Below are positions 17,601-25,350 of a stretch of 45,840 nt of DNA, in pieces (position 1 is the stretch's first letter; every line of letters starts with the position of its first letter). Where the stretch lies: assembly GCA_900541065.1 (NCBI GenBank), contig UQIE01000019.1, positions 1-45,840 on the forward strand. Direction: 5' to 3'. The translations under genes and the position numbers were made by a program. The stretch is from an uncultured Collinsella sp. (lineage in GTDB: Bacteria; Actinomycetota; Coriobacteriia; Coriobacteriales; Coriobacteriaceae). Under the pieces are notes generated by a model. The model was given only the letters and a program-made list of their open reading frames with translations, had not been told where the DNA came from and made no database searches.

Positions 17601-17784
17601 CGGTAACGGCAAATGCCAACCTACCGGGCGCCGGGGCATTGAACTCCTGAACCTCGGGATCAAAGCCGTGGTTGCGGAAGATCTGAGCGATATCCTCGGC
17701 AGCCAAGCGCTCTTCTTCGCTGCATGCCGGCGTAATGCCGGTGTTCTGCAGCAGGTGGTTAATATAGTTCTGGGTGTTCGCCAT
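14608..17784 (-). CDS. Large membrane protein with a split M28 peptidase-like fold and a long disordered insert
   Basis: A 1058-residue protein. Residues 1-240 look like the first half of an M28 aminopeptidase fold: VVVVAHYDSPRAE with His138 and Asp140, then SGAVCNKSSVAAML where M28 enzymes have a GA-DN-SG motif. Four hydrophobic segments are also present (about 56-78, 79-95, 160-181, 185-207). About 660 residues of acidic, Pro/Ala/Glu/Gln-rich low-complexity sequence follow, then a C-terminal half (913-1058) with IWFVATGASDCDGAG, FFINLESVGAG and DDLPHNVNPTNIATVSEVV, matching the second half of M28. The usual bridging Asp is Cys222 and the catalytic Glu pair is Ser-Asp, so activity is doubtful. 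The ATG at 17784 has GGAG 5 bases upstream; the longer frame to 17934 lacks one. Confidence 0.75.
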   Translation of the reverse strand: MANTQNYINHLLQNTGITPACSEEERLAAEDIAQIFRNHGFDPEVQEFNAPAPGRLAFAVTGILAFAGAMLMGIGGGIGLVGTLLAVVGAVLYVLERTGHPVVSRLGKTGVSQNVIAYHKASGPLASPRNRPVVVVAHYDSPRAELLAREPYASYRALIAKLLPVATVAPAAVAILRILPLPGALKVLLWIVAILASLVALANAANIISNRHILPYTSGAVCNKSSVAAMLGVMDNVAPFQGENEFPDDVPFDTYFGEQKRRAEEMARAAAEYAAAQQQNDYGNTIEYEEPTYAEDEFGQPIAPDAQTEPEQGEAFDEQIEGFEGASADETLIGAIVPEDQNQAVQAEEFNDEVPAAEPAEEPAAAEPEPKLYRNAAGNIRFGSDAIRALGMLPESCTLDYEEGEEPTFEPEPAPVVTADDESAAVTAAVAEPEAVSAIDPAAGLDILAPAAPAQDVADESDDDYVEQPRRVSYESDTDFSAEIPAATPHADIASAFSSIGASASSFFKGALAKGRKFVDDFEEKRAAAREAAEQEAIAQQQAAEAARERAAQEFEQNEAMQSGPVDAAEATTSFESQQPTSADVVEATTSFEAQQHVDSTMSFDAAQFDSTITFEKQGTAIAEPLPVSDEQGDAADDDEPIDAAEIQDAAEDESVEANSDEEQYAAADQGDSTEVEQEEVPAVSETPETDESRPYSTQIFTMPTPSGSGATVANVAPTQDETVDSLMAQISSQASPRPQINVPDPASAPSPAPSSSPLASVPDPSLPSMRQANVASRTSLFDLPDPSAQVNDPFATAQGPEPTSAPVAPSMPVASGAQPIETISAPAPAAPKSRKRGLGGLFGRKRKNEQDSMSDWLGVEDDYDAKKSGRGIGSWDNFEDDNDGWKGGATSSDGASSEDMLSAVASMGDDELLGHDIWFVATGASDCDGAGMKAFLASHRDKLRGVFFINLESVGAGRLSVVTVEGEQQLLKGDRRIMNLVSKVCKSFHVDCGALEMPYAKTDAYAALEASRRALTIAGVDGTRLACARTEDDLPHNVNPTNIATVSEVVTEVIRRS

Positions 17785-17852
17785 GTGCGCTCCACATCCA
17801 TAATCCGACAAATAGGCCCAATGCATGCACATTAGAACCGTATATAGTCGAA

Positions 17853-17858
17853 AGTATA
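17853..17858 (-). promoter_or_regulatory. Probable -10 box for the M28-like gene
   Basis: TATACT on the minus strand, 69 bases upstream of the ATG at 17784, in the divergent region shared with the WYL regulators. No clear -35 is seen. Confidence 0.4.
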
Positions 17859-17982
17859 CCCCGAGCGAGCGCAAACGACCGAATTCGGGCCATCTTAACG
17901 CCTCGAGCGGACAAGGATATAGCCTAATCTCCATATCGGACTAAAATCATGGCAGCAAACCACCTTCTCATGCGAGGACTCT

Positions 17983-19005
17983 ATGACGGCAAGCGACGCG
18001 ACCGCGACAATTAAAAAGGGGAATTCGGAGCCCGGTTTCGATAAAACGGCTCAGCGCATCCTCAATCTTTTCTTTGTGCTCAACAGCTCCCCCGAACCGC
18101 TGACGACCGAGCAGATCGTCTTGGATTCTGACCTGGGATATGGCTCGGGCAATATCGACTCGGATAAGCGCAAGTTTCGGCGCGATCGTGACAAACTGCT
18201 CGAGCGTGGCATCTTAATCAAGGAGGTTCGCCCCGCCGGTGCGCAGGAGACCGAGGAAAGCTCGTGGACAATCGACCGCGAGCACACGTTTGCTGCAGGC
18301 GGCCTCATCACCGCAGACGACGCCGATATCCTACTCAACGCCATCGACCAGACGCTAGCGGCCGGCTCTTCCACCTTTGCCGCGCCGCTTGCCGATATTC
18401 GCTCCAAAATTGCCTACCTCACCGGCAGGACGACGGTGGACGAAGTACCGATCCGCCGCTCTCCCACCGTCGATGCGGTATGGAGCGCCTTTGCCGAGCG
18501 ATGCGCGCTGCGATTTTTATATCAGAACGGACGCGGCGAGCAGAAAGAACGTACCGTCTGTGTCTACGGCATGTTCGAACGCGAGGGCGTGGCGTACTTC
18601 TGCGGCCTCGACAATGTCACCGACGACATCAGGACATTCCGCTGCGACCGTATCGTTCGCGCATGGCGTCCTTCGAAGGCCTACGCCATCCCTGCGGACT
18701 TCAATCTCAACGACTATCTGTTCTTTGAATTCGATTTCGCCGACCGACCGCCCGTTGCAGCCACGTTCTCGTTCGCCCCTCAGACGCAGATCGATATGAT
18801 CAACGGCCTCACGCGCGGGCGAGGTGAGCTCACACACACCGATGCGGGATGGATCTGGACCGTTGACGTGCGCGACCTTGAAGCCGCCGCCTCATTTTGC
18901 ATGGCCCACGCCATGGACGGCATGAGGCCCATGGCCCCCAAATCGCTCAAGCAGGCGTGGAACCACCTCATTGAAAGGACGGTGCACGAGTATGCCCGTG
19001 CGTAA
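17983..19005 (+). CDS. WYL-domain transcriptional regulator (PafB/C-like), first of a pair
   Basis: A 340-residue protein. The N-terminal winged-helix part (about 20-85) contains TAQRILNLFFVLNSSPEPLT and a basic segment, SDKRKFRRDRDKLLERGI. A middle helical region and a WYL domain (about 165-225, ALRFLYQNGRGEQKERTV ... YGMFEREGVAYFCGLD) follow, plus the C-terminal extension typical of the family. WYL domains sense ligands such as nucleic acid ends; in mycobacteria the paired PafB-PafC control DNA-damage genes. The ATG has GAGGA 6 bases upstream. The downstream WYL gene overlaps its end by 14 bases, so the two probably act together. Confidence 0.87.
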   Translation: MTASDATATIKKGNSEPGFDKTAQRILNLFFVLNSSPEPLTTEQIVLDSDLGYGSGNIDSDKRKFRRDRDKLLERGILIKEVRPAGAQETEESSWTIDREHTFAAGGLITADDADILLNAIDQTLAAGSSTFAAPLADIRSKIAYLTGRTTVDEVPIRRSPTVDAVWSAFAERCALRFLYQNGRGEQKERTVCVYGMFEREGVAYFCGLDNVTDDIRTFRCDRIVRAWRPSKAYAIPADFNLNDYLFFEFDFADRPPVAATFSFAPQTQIDMINGLTRGRGELTHTDAGWIWTVDVRDLEAAASFCMAHAMDGMRPMAPKSLKQAWNHLIERTVHEYARA

Positions 19006-19909
19006 ACTCACCAGCGAGCAGAGACTCTCACGCGCCATCGACATCATGGAGGCCCTCTACGCCGCCGGCGAGAGCGGCATGACACGAACCGAGATTTGCG
19101 GCCGCTTTGACATCACGGGAGTATCGCTCGACGAGATTCTCGAGATCGTCTCGACGCTCGCGGACCGAGAATCTGGTGCGCGCATCATCTGCGAATGCCA
19201 CGGCGAGCGTGTGGTCCTCACTGGTGACGCCGGGCGTGTGCTACCGTTGCGCTTGAGTGCAGCCGAGGGCGCTGTGCTCAACCACGAACTTGAATCGTTG
19301 GGGATCGAGCCGCAGACGGCAGCTCGGATTCGACATGCCCTTCTACCCGAAGAGCTCGGCTATAACCAGCGCGTCTTTGACACCGTCAACCACGGGTCGC
19401 ACTGGCAGCAGCTGAGCTGTGCCATTCAGGACGGCGTTCGCTGCCGCATCTCATATCGCTCGATGGACGATGCACGGCCACGCGAGCGTCTGGTCGACCC
19501 CTTGCGCATTACGGCAAACGGCGACCAAACATACCTGATTGCCTGGGACATCACAGTCGATGAGCAGCGCACCTATCGCATGGATAAAATCGAGGGACTC
19601 GCCTTGACGGAAGACTCCGTCGTGCCTCACACACCGGACGTCGCATCCCTCCACGATTCCCTTGCCCGGACGCAGCGCAGCGCAAAGCTCTTGATGCCAT
19701 TCGATATGGCGGAGCATCTGGAGTGGGCCGGCATCACCCTAATCGAGCGCGGCGGGGCAGACATGGCAACGGTAACTGTGCATTACGGCTCCGAGCGTTG
19801 GCTACTGAGCCAGGTAATCGCAGCGGGCGGAGCCATCCGCATCTTGGATGACCCCGCCCTGTCAAAGCGCCTGTGCGATATGGCAAAAACCCTCGTCTGT
19901 CCGCTTTAG
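18992..19909 (+). CDS. WYL-domain transcriptional regulator (PafB/C-like), second of a pair
   Basis: About 305 residues: an N-terminal helical/HTH part (SEQRLSRAIDIMEALYAAGESGMTRTEI), a middle region and a WYL domain (VRCRISYRSMDDARPRERLVDP ... GDQTYLIAWDI), then a C-terminal extension ending LCDMAKTLVCPL. The ATG at 18992 is preferred over an in-frame TTG at 18971; AAAGGA lies upstream, and the 14-base overlap with the first WYL gene supports coupling. The stop overlaps the stop of the convergent dinG-like gene by three bases (TTAG), with no terminator between them. Confidence 0.87.
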   Translation: MPVRKLTSEQRLSRAIDIMEALYAAGESGMTRTEICGRFDITGVSLDEILEIVSTLADRESGARIICECHGERVVLTGDAGRVLPLRLSAAEGAVLNHELESLGIEPQTAARIRHALLPEELGYNQRVFDTVNHGSHWQQLSCAIQDGVRCRISYRSMDDARPRERLVDPLRITANGDQTYLIAWDITVDEQRTYRMDKIEGLALTEDSVVPHTPDVASLHDSLARTQRSAKLLMPFDMAEHLEWAGITLIERGGADMATVTVHYGSERWLLSQVIAAGGAIRILDDPALSKRLCDMAKTLVCPL

Positions 19910-22800
19910 CGCCGCCGCTCGTGGCGTGCGCGCCACAGTTGCAGATAGTGCCCGATCTGCGCCGATTCGATGCGCTGGTAGGAGCTCGTGGGCAGCGACG
20001 TTAAGAACTTCTTTCCGTAGCCCTTCGTCACCAGGCGCGGGTCGGCCAGAATCAGCACGCCGCAATCGGTCGACGAGCGGATAAGGCGGCCGGCCGCCTG
20101 CTTGACCTCGAGCACCGCCTCGGGCAGCGAATAGCGCGCCCAAGCGCGGTCTTCGCGCAGGTTGCGCTCGCACGAGAGCGGGTCCGTGGGACTCGAGAAC
20201 GGCAGCTTGGGAATGATGACGCAGCGCAGCGTCTCGCCGCTGGCGTCGAACCCCTCCCAGAAGGCCTTAAGCGCAAAAAGCGATGAAGTCGGCTCGTTGA
20301 TAAACCGATCGCGCAGGCGACGAGGAGATGAGTTGCGCTGCTGGCAGTTGAGCTCCAGACCCGCACGGGCCATCTTGGGCTCAACGCGGGCGTACAGGTC
20401 TTCCATGTCGCGCCGATTGGTGAACAGTGTGAGCACCGATCCGTCCATGGCAAGATGGGCGTCGACCAGCACGCGCTCGAGCGCCGTAAGATAGCTCTCG
20501 CGATCGCGCGGATCGGGGATATCGCCCGCAACGACTACAGCCATGTTCGAATCGAAGTCGTAGCTCGAGTCCAAGTGCAGCGATGAGGATGTTGAAGCGC
20601 CGATGCGATCGAGGCCGACCGCGTGGTTAAAGTGTTCGAAGCTTTTGGACACCGTCATGGTCGCCGAGGCAAAGATAGCCGTGTGAACCTCGGGCAGCCA
20701 CTCGGTTGCCAAGGCCTCGCCAATGTCGATGCGCTCTGCGGTCATTGACTCTCCGCCGGCACGCAGCCTGCGATTGACCTGCAGCGAATACACGTAGTGT
20801 TCATCGGTGCCATCAATGATGAGTTTGAGGTTCTCGGCCAGCTCGTGCAGGCGGCGCGAGATATCACCCAGGTCGACAACAACCTCGGGCTTGTCGGCGG
20901 CGACGGCTTGCACCAGCGCGTCGACGCTCTTGTCAGCCTGTTCCAATACGTCGATGGCAGCGTAGGCCGACTGTAAGAAATCATGCCAGTCGTCAGATTC
21001 GCGCAGCTCGGGGCCAATCCATAGATTGGCATTGTCATAACCCCCACGGGCACGGCGGCCGAGCTCGCGAACGCCATCGAACACGTCGGCGATTGCCATG
21101 CTCGCGCGCGCAACCGTCGACGTCGCCTTGGCAGTAAGGCCCAGATAGAGCGTAGAGCCCTCGGAGGTTGCCAAATCACGGGAGACCTGGCTTAGCGCAC
21201 CGGTGCTCGAGCCACCCAGGCGCTCAAACAGAACGCGTGATTCGTCCGCCGACACCACGCGCGCCCACTGACGGCGCGCCTCGCGCTCGATGGAATGGGC
21301 CTCGTCGATTACCCAATGACGAATCGGAGGTAAAATCCTGCCCTCGGCCGCGACATTGCGGAACAGCAGGGAATGGTTGGTGACCACCACGTCGGCATGC
21401 GCTGCACGACGGCGAGCGCCGTGGACCAAACATTTATCAGGGAAAAACGGGCAGAGGCGACGAGCACACTCGCGCGAGGCCGTCGTAAAGTCGGGGCGGT
21501 TGACGCTGCGCCACCGAATGCCGAGCGAGTCGAGGTCGCCATCGGCTGATTGGCAGACGTACGCCATAATGACCGCGACCGCCGTGAGCGTGTCCGCCGG
21601 ATCGCGCTTGGTGGTAATCTCGACCTGGCCGCGGCTCATGCGCTCAAGCTTGCGCAGGCATGGATAGTGGTCATACCCCTTGAGAGCGCAAAATGACAGA
21701 CCACCGTCCAGTTGCTCGGCAAGTTTTGGCAGCTCATGGTACATGAGCTGGTCGGCAAGATTGTTCGATTTGGTCGCAATACCAACCGTGATGTTGTTAC
21801 GGCGCGCTGCCTCGGCAAAAGGCACCAGATAGGCCATCGATTTGCCGACGCCCGTGCCCGCCTCAATTACACGATGAGTGCCCGTGACCAGCGCATCGCG
21901 GACCTCGAGCGCCATCGCGATCTGCTCATCACGCGGCTCGTAGGTGGGATACATGCGATTGACCAGGCCACCTGGCGCATAGTCTGCCTCAATCTCCTCA
22001 CGACTCGGCATCTTGAGGACCGGCAGTTCGTCGGCGTCCACCCGATCGTCGGCGCGATCGGCCTTGAGAACGTCAGCACGAGCGGCGCTGAGAGAGAAGA
22101 TAGAACCAGGGTTCTGCCCTGCCAAGAATGAGAAGATAGGACGATAGGACCAAGGCACATCCGGATGCATGTCGGCTAGGCGCGCCATGAGGCCCTGAGG
22201 CAAGTCGGTGAGCGCCACGAGCAACACGCGCCATACGCCACACAGGGCGTCGACGTCGGCATTGGCACGGTGTGATACCGAGTCACAGCCAAACAGATCG
22301 GCCATAAAAGACAACTTGTGCGATGCCAGGCGCGGAAGCGCGATGCGCGACAGCGCCAGCGAATCGATCCAGATATCGCTCACGTTGACGCCGCCTTTGA
22401 CCGACTCGATAAACGAGCGGTCGAACGTGGCGTTATGTGCGATTACCGGGCAACCACCGACAAAATCGGCGAGAGCGGCTACGGCCTCAACGGCCGACGG
22501 GGCATCTGCCACATCGGCATTTGTAATGCTCGTGAGCTCGGTGATCTCGGCGGGAATCAGCTGCTTGGGATGCACGAAGGTATCGAAGCGGTCGACGACC
22601 TCGCGGCCCGAAAGACGGGCCGCCGAGATCTCGATCAGCTCATTGTCCTGCACCGAAAGACCTGTGGTCTCGGTATCGAGGACAATCACATCTTCCTCGA
22701 TAAGGCCGAAGGACTGCGTTTTGGCGCGTTCGGCAAGCGTGGCATAGGAGTCGATGACAAACTGCGGCGTTCCTGACGAAACCGCGTCCTCGATTAGCAT
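19906..22800 (-). CDS. dinG: DinG-family helicase fused to a DnaQ-like 3'-5' exonuclease
   Basis: A 964-residue protein. The N-terminal DEDDh exonuclease domain (about 35-200) has ExoI LDTETTGL (D42, E44), ExoII VIAHNATFDRSF and ExoIII HRANADVDAL. The superfamily 2 XPD/DinG helicase follows: Walker A EAGTGVGKS, cysteines in YPCLRKL and ECARRLCPFFPDKC that may hold a 4Fe-4S cluster, the DEAH box VIDEAHSIE, and C-terminal motifs FWEGFDASGE and QAAGRLIRS. This fused arrangement is common in Firmicutes and Actinobacteria. The likely role is unwinding and trimming of damaged or R-loop DNA. The start overlaps the end of ddl by 7 bases, giving a ddl-dinG unit. It converges on the WYL pair. Confidence 0.92.
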   Translation of the reverse strand: MLIEDAVSSGTPQFVIDSYATLAERAKTQSFGLIEEDVIVLDTETTGLSVQDNELIEISAARLSGREVVDRFDTFVHPKQLIPAEITELTSITNADVADAPSAVEAVAALADFVGGCPVIAHNATFDRSFIESVKGGVNVSDIWIDSLALSRIALPRLASHKLSFMADLFGCDSVSHRANADVDALCGVWRVLLVALTDLPQGLMARLADMHPDVPWSYRPIFSFLAGQNPGSIFSLSAARADVLKADRADDRVDADELPVLKMPSREEIEADYAPGGLVNRMYPTYEPRDEQIAMALEVRDALVTGTHRVIEAGTGVGKSMAYLVPFAEAARRNNITVGIATKSNNLADQLMYHELPKLAEQLDGGLSFCALKGYDHYPCLRKLERMSRGQVEITTKRDPADTLTAVAVIMAYVCQSADGDLDSLGIRWRSVNRPDFTTASRECARRLCPFFPDKCLVHGARRRAAHADVVVTNHSLLFRNVAAEGRILPPIRHWVIDEAHSIEREARRQWARVVSADESRVLFERLGGSSTGALSQVSRDLATSEGSTLYLGLTAKATSTVARASMAIADVFDGVRELGRRARGGYDNANLWIGPELRESDDWHDFLQSAYAAIDVLEQADKSVDALVQAVAADKPEVVVDLGDISRRLHELAENLKLIIDGTDEHYVYSLQVNRRLRAGGESMTAERIDIGEALATEWLPEVHTAIFASATMTVSKSFEHFNHAVGLDRIGASTSSSLHLDSSYDFDSNMAVVVAGDIPDPRDRESYLTALERVLVDAHLAMDGSVLTLFTNRRDMEDLYARVEPKMARAGLELNCQQRNSSPRRLRDRFINEPTSSLFALKAFWEGFDASGETLRCVIIPKLPFSSPTDPLSCERNLREDRAWARYSLPEAVLEVKQAAGRLIRSSTDCGVLILADPRLVTKGYGKKFLTSLPTSSYQRIESAQIGHYLQLWRARHERRR

Positions 22801-23759
22801 GCAATGCCCGCTCGACGAAGGCCCATACGAATCAGGCTGTCACAGACCTGCGGGAACGTCATGTCGTCGGTGTGGCGGATCTCGTCCGGATACAGCGACG
22901 TATCGGTCATGCCGGGAATGGTATTGGTCTCGAGGATAACGGGGCCGTCCTCACTCACGATAAAGTCGCTGCGCGAGATACCCAGGCAACCGAGGGCCTT
23001 GTGAGCAGCACAGGCAAGCTCCTGAGCGCGAGCGTAATTCTCGGGTGAAATCTGCGCCGGAATGCGATGGATGTCCGTAGGGTCGACATATTTCACGTCC
23101 AGATCGTAGAACTCGCAGTTCTCGGGTTTGCGAATCTCGACAATCGGCAGAGCGCGCACGTCGTCCTCGCCGTACACACCGACGGTGATCTCGGTACCCT
23201 CGATGCACTTCTCGACCAGCACTTTGTCGCCGTACGCAAACGCCTTGGCGATTGCCGCGGGCAGCTCGGAGGGCTCATGGACCAGGGAAATGCCATAGCT
23301 GGAACCGTTGACGGCCGGCTTCACAAAGCAGCGCTCGCCACAAACCTCGACGATATGATCGATATCGACTTCATCGCCCACCTCGAGCGCGAGGCCGGGG
23401 GCAATGGGAATGCCCGCCTTGGCGTACAGGAGCTTAGAGACCTCCTTGTCGGCACCGCAGGCGCTGGCAAGCACGCCCGAGGCCGTGTAGGGGATACCCA
23501 GGGTCTCCATGGCGCCCTGCATGGCGCCATCCTCGCCGCCGGCACCGTGCATGGCGATAAACGCCACGTCAAAGCCGCCGGTCGCCATGGTTACCATAAA
23601 ATCATCGGCAGCCGTGTCGAGCAGCTCCACCGAAGTGTAGCCGGCCTCCTTCAAGGCAACCACGACGTTCTTTCCCGAATTGAGCGAGATCTCGCGCTCA
23701 GCGGAATGACCGCCCGCCAAGACCGCTACGTGCATGTTCTCTAAGCTTTTACCCGGCAT
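22794..23759 (-). CDS. ddl: D-alanine--D-alanine ligase
   Basis: Ddl makes the D-Ala-D-Ala end of the peptidoglycan precursor, with ATP. The 321-residue ATP-grasp protein has the N-terminal loop VLAGGHSAEREISL, the glycine/serine loop PAVNGSSYGISLV, and near the C-terminus RSDFIVSEDGPVILETNTIPGMT with the Glu and Asn magnesium ligands and the closing sequence SLYP. The ATG at 23759 has GAGGAG 7 bases upstream. The gene overlaps dinG by 7 bases and diverges from rlmN. Confidence 0.94.
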   Translation of the reverse strand: MPGKSLENMHVAVLAGGHSAEREISLNSGKNVVVALKEAGYTSVELLDTAADDFMVTMATGGFDVAFIAMHGAGGEDGAMQGAMETLGIPYTASGVLASACGADKEVSKLLYAKAGIPIAPGLALEVGDEVDIDHIVEVCGERCFVKPAVNGSSYGISLVHEPSELPAAIAKAFAYGDKVLVEKCIEGTEITVGVYGEDDVRALPIVEIRKPENCEFYDLDVKYVDPTDIHRIPAQISPENYARAQELACAAHKALGCLGISRSDFIVSEDGPVILETNTIPGMTDTSLYPDEIRHTDDMTFPQVCDSLIRMGLRRAGIAC

Positions 23760-23844
23760 GGGCAGACTCCTCCTCTATAATTTCTGCAGCTGATACCATA
23801 TTGTAGCGATACCCTCTACGTTTCCCCAAAATCGAAAGGCTTCC

Positions 23845-24897
23845 ATGAATCCCAGGACTAAATCTCAGGACATTCGCGACTTGAGCCAAAACGATATTCG
23901 CGAGCTCGTGGCCGAGCTTGGCCAGCCCGCCTTCCGCGCGAAGCAGCTCATCGAATGGGTCTTTGAGAAGAACGTTTGTTCGTTTGACGATATGACCAAC
24001 CTTCCCAAGGCTTTCCGCGAGCAGCTTAAAGAGGCTTTTGCCTTTGACACGCCGACTGAACTCACCAAGCAGGTTTCCAAAGATGGCTCTCGCAAGTATC
24101 TGCTCGAGTACCACGACGGCGTTTCCGTCGAGACCGTCGGCATGCCCCGTCGTAACAAGCTTTCCGTCTGCGTTTCCACCCAGGCAGGCTGTGGCATGGG
24201 CTGTGCCTTTTGCGCTACCGGTCTCAACGGCCTCAAGCGCTCTCTGACCGCTCAAGAGATCGTCGACCAGGTACTTCATGTATCCAACGACTTTGGCGAG
24301 CGCGCCACGAGCGTTGTCTTCATGGGCCAGGGCGAGCCGTTTGCCAACTACGACGAGGTTCTCAAGGCGCTGCGAATCCTCAACGACCCCGATGGCATCG
24401 GTATCGGCGCTCGTCACCTCACCGTCTCTACCAGCGGCGTTATTCCCGGTATTCGCAAATTTGCCGACATCCCCGAGCAGTTCACGCTTGCCGTTTCCCT
24501 GCATTCCGCCATCCAGTCGACGCGCAATAAGCTCATGCCCGGTGTTAAGAAGTACACGCTGCTTCGCCTTCACGAAGCGCTTCAGCTCTACACCGAGAAG
24601 ACCGGCCGCCGCCCGACCTATGAGTATGCCATGATCGAAGGCGTCAACGATACGAATCCCGAAATGCAGGCGCTCTGCGGCTTCTGCGAGGGAACGCTGT
24701 GCCACGTTAACCTCATTCAGCTTAACGACATCGAGGGTAGCCCGCTCAAGCCGTCGCCGATTCATAAGGTTGAGGATCTTCAGCGTCGTCTTGAGTCCCG
24801 TGGCATCGAGACCACGATTCGTAACTCCCGTGGTAACGATATTGACGCCGCTTGCGGACAGCTGAAGCAGCGCTTCAAAGTTCAGAAGAACGCATAG
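23845..24897 (+). CDS. rlmN: Dual-specificity 23S rRNA/tRNA adenine-C2 methyltransferase
   Basis: RlmN is a radical-SAM enzyme that methylates A2503 of 23S rRNA and A37 of some tRNAs. The 350-residue protein has the cluster motif CGMGCAFC (Cys116, 120, 123), GQGEPFANYDEV, and the second catalytic Cys at 337 (DAACGQLKQRF), which forms the covalent intermediate with the methyl-modified Cys of the core. The ATG follows AAAGG by 5 bases. It stands alone on the plus strand; its transcript is closed by a hairpin at 24935-24971. Confidence 0.95.
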   Translation: MNPRTKSQDIRDLSQNDIRELVAELGQPAFRAKQLIEWVFEKNVCSFDDMTNLPKAFREQLKEAFAFDTPTELTKQVSKDGSRKYLLEYHDGVSVETVGMPRRNKLSVCVSTQAGCGMGCAFCATGLNGLKRSLTAQEIVDQVLHVSNDFGERATSVVFMGQGEPFANYDEVLKALRILNDPDGIGIGARHLTVSTSGVIPGIRKFADIPEQFTLAVSLHSAIQSTRNKLMPGVKKYTLLRLHEALQLYTEKTGRRPTYEYAMIEGVNDTNPEMQALCGFCEGTLCHVNLIQLNDIEGSPLKPSPIHKVEDLQRRLESRGIETTIRNSRGNDIDAACGQLKQRFKVQKNA

Positions 24898-24915
24898 GGG
24901 AGTCGCATCCCAAAA

Positions 24916-24931
24916 CGTTTCATGTGAAACA
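24916..24931. promoter_or_regulatory. Degenerate parS-like site
   Basis: CGTTTCATGTGAAACA differs at two positions from the perfect parS sites at 27.1 kb (first base, and C to T in the centre). It lies 19 bases past the rlmN stop. Confidence 0.6.
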
Positions 24932-24934
24932 TCG

Positions 24935-24971
24935 AACGACCCCGGTTACAGAATATGCAACCGGGGTCGTT
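24935..24971 (+). terminator. Terminator of rlmN
   Basis: AACGACCCCGGTT and AACCGGGGTCGTT form a 13-bp stem with an 11-base loop; the tail ACATTTATT is only moderately T-rich. Confidence 0.7.
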
Positions 24972-25031
24972 ACATTTATTGACCTTAATTTTGAATCAGC
25001 TGCTACCTGTCCCATTTTTACGGCCAAAATA

Positions 25032-25067
25032 AGGGGTCCTTGTCTCATGAATCAGACAAGGACCCCT
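25032..25067 (-). terminator. Terminator of the parA-parB unit
   Basis: AGGGGTCCTTGTCT and AGACAAGGACCCCT form a 14-bp stem with an 8-base loop. On the minus strand it is followed by TATTTTGG. It ends the parA-parB-small protein transcript. Confidence 0.8.
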
Positions 25068-25087
25068 CAAAATATGCTGAGTAATTG

Positions 25088-25099
25088 TTAGGTACCTAA
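25088..25099. repeat. 12-bp palindrome TTAGGTACCTAA, copy 1
   Basis: This perfect palindrome recurs at 28592-28603, with the same G before it. This copy overlaps the stop codon of the small protein gene downstream of parB. Confidence 0.7.
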
Positions 25100-25350
25100 T
25101 AGCCTACATTTTCCCATTGGTTGCTGACCCAACCTTGATTAATCTTGGGATTCTTCGTTACCTGAGCAGTACGCATGGCAACATCTTCTGTCATAACATC
25201 CATTTTCCTTTTGGAAGTATCGACGATATCTTGCGCGCTACGAAGCAAACGACCTCGAAGTTCATCGTCTGTAGCGATCCTATAGCCAGCAAAGGCACCA
25301 GCCGCGACAGTCGTCACCAATGCAATCGCTGTTAAAATCTTATTCCTCAT
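25096..25350 (-). CDS. Small membrane-anchored protein downstream of parB
   Basis: About 84 residues: a short basic start (MRNK), one hydrophobic segment (KILTAIALVTTVAAGAFAGY) and a charged, helical remainder (RGRLLRSAQDIVDTSKRKMD) resembling YtxH-type small proteins, though no firm family is assigned. The ATG at 25350 overlaps the parB end by 11 bases, with AAGGAGG upstream inside parB. It is thus translationally coupled to parB; its function is unknown. Confidence 0.65.
   Translation of the reverse strand: MRNKILTAIALVTTVAAGAFAGYRIATDDELRGRLLRSAQDIVDTSKRKMDVMTEDVAMRTAQVTKNPKINQGWVSNQWENVGY

Noticed and set aside
14563..17835. Two long plus-strand frames opposite the M28-like membrane protein
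   Set aside because: Leu/Arg/Gly-rich shadow sequence without motifs. The minus-strand frame has conserved M28-like motifs and a ribosome site.
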